Shown: piece by piece, positions 32,190 to 32,524 of the stretch | How the letters are laid out: the number at the start of each line of letters is the position of its first letter | Position numbering within the stretch: position 1 is the first letter of the stretch | NCBI GenBank assembly: GCA_046758085.1 | Contig: JBHHZP010000027.1 | Location: forward strand, 1-32,524 | From: VRUB01 sp046758085 | GTDB taxonomy: Bacteria > Pseudomonadota > Gammaproteobacteria > Acidiferrobacterales > SPGG2 | Length of the DNA: 32,524 bases | Direction of reading: 5' to 3' | Position numbers and translations under genes: made by a program | Notes under the pieces: model-generated | What the model was told of the DNA's origin: nothing | Seen by the model: the letters and a program-made list of their open reading frames with translations, nothing else | Database searches by the model: none

Positions 32190-32524
32190 CTACCATGGGA
32201 CTTCACCGTCTTCCAGGCTAATACAGTGCGGCGAGGCGCTGTCGTCGGCCGCTTCCAGCCACGACACAAATCGCGAGGCGGCAACCGCAGGGGGAGTATC
32301 TGCATCATCCGCCGCCATGCCAGTCAACAACCTTCCGGGGTGAACGCTGTACACGGCGATTTCGTCCTTGGCCAACTCCTGCGCCAGGCAAAGGGTAAAC
32401 ATATTCTGCGCGGCCTTGGCAATGCGGTAGGAGTATGAAAACTGCCCGTTGCTGAAATCACCGGCCGCGTTCTTTGTCATGGAGCCGAGACGGGAAGTCA
32501 CATTCACGATTTTCGCATGCTTGG
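32190..32524 (-). CDS. Short-chain dehydrogenase, C-terminal part (cut by window edge)
   Basis: The frame is open to the window edge. The seen part has KIVNVTSRLGSM (strand 5 with the catalytic serine region), YSYRIAKAAQNMF (YxxxK catalytic Tyr and Lys) and VYSVHPGRLLTGMA (the C-terminal NAD(P)-dependent fold). It is an SDR oxidoreductase of unknown substrate; the N-terminal cofactor site lies beyond the window. Confidence 0.88.
   Translation of the reverse strand, partial: KHAKIVNVTSRLGSMTKNAAGDFSNGQFSYSYRIAKAAQNMFTLCLAQELAKDEIAVYSVHPGRLLTGMAADDADTPPAVAASRFVSWLEAADDSASPHCISLEDGEVPW

Noticed and set aside
1..32524. CRISPR arrays, rRNA, tRNA, integrase or transposase genes
   Set aside because: No regularly spaced repeats, RNA gene hallmarks or mobile-element proteins could be found by reading; small RNAs cannot be excluded.

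Overview
The window reads as a GC-rich chromosomal segment of a sulfur-oxidising proteobacterium, most likely gammaproteobacterial. The main reason is a compact thiosulfate-oxidation (Sox) locus in the order soxX-Y-Z-A-B. Housekeeping and accessory genes typical of Proteobacteria also point that way (SirB1, YajD, ArfB, YbaK, YdcH/DUF465, YqgE/AlgH). No rRNA, tRNA, integrase, transposase or CRISPR array was seen, and the species cannot be named from the sequence.

Left part (1-8.1 kb): a SirB1-type protein and a TM0106-like RecB/RNase H nuclease lie on the minus strand. A plus-strand pair follows: a secreted PQQ-type beta-propeller gene interrupted by an in-frame TGA, translationally coupled to a cytochrome P460-like monoheme protein. 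Then come an LCAT-like lipoprotein acyltransferase/lipase, a convergent epoxide-hydrolase-like enzyme, and an alkaline-phosphatase-superfamily phosphodiesterase.

Middle part (8.1-18.9 kb): this is the core. An ArsR-family regulator at 8492-8827 has the two cysteines, 66 residues apart, of the persulfide sensors SqrR/BigR. After a membrane-fused spermidine-synthase-like protein and a secreted helical protein comes the leftward Sox locus. In transcription order it is soxW, soxS, an HbpS/GlcG-like gene, a 517-base regulatory gap, then soxX, soxY, soxZ, soxA, soxB and a CcdA/SoxV-like thiol transporter. SoxXA, SoxB and SoxYZ form the thiosulfate-oxidising machine. CcdA and the two thioredoxins SoxW and SoxS plausibly keep the SoxY carrier cysteine reduced. 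No soxCD is in the window. A match to the SqrR operator form ATTC-N8-GAAT lies over a plausible -35 element upstream of soxW, which links the ArsR-type regulator to the Sox redox genes. A strong hairpin lies between soxA and soxB.

Right part (19-32.5 kb): a hotdog thioesterase, a large nested inverted repeat, a TlpA-like thioredoxin, a CNT nucleoside transporter and an unusual exported YqgE/AlgH protein. A TetR-controlled module follows (regulator, thioredoxin, Old Yellow Enzyme, AhpD/CMD-like protein), with a clear promoter and operator in front of tetR. The end holds DUF427, a membrane-anchored putative metalloprotease, YajD-like HNH nuclease, ArfB, DUF4389, YbaK/EbsC, DUF465, a Cys/Met-metabolism PLP enzyme and the C-terminal part of a short-chain dehydrogenase cut by the window edge.

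Non-coding structure is notable. A repeat made of three successive small hairpins occurs twice (57-104 and 11557-11616) with compensatory differences. A palindromic element occurs once nearly perfect (19932-20137) and once degenerate (8245-8314).
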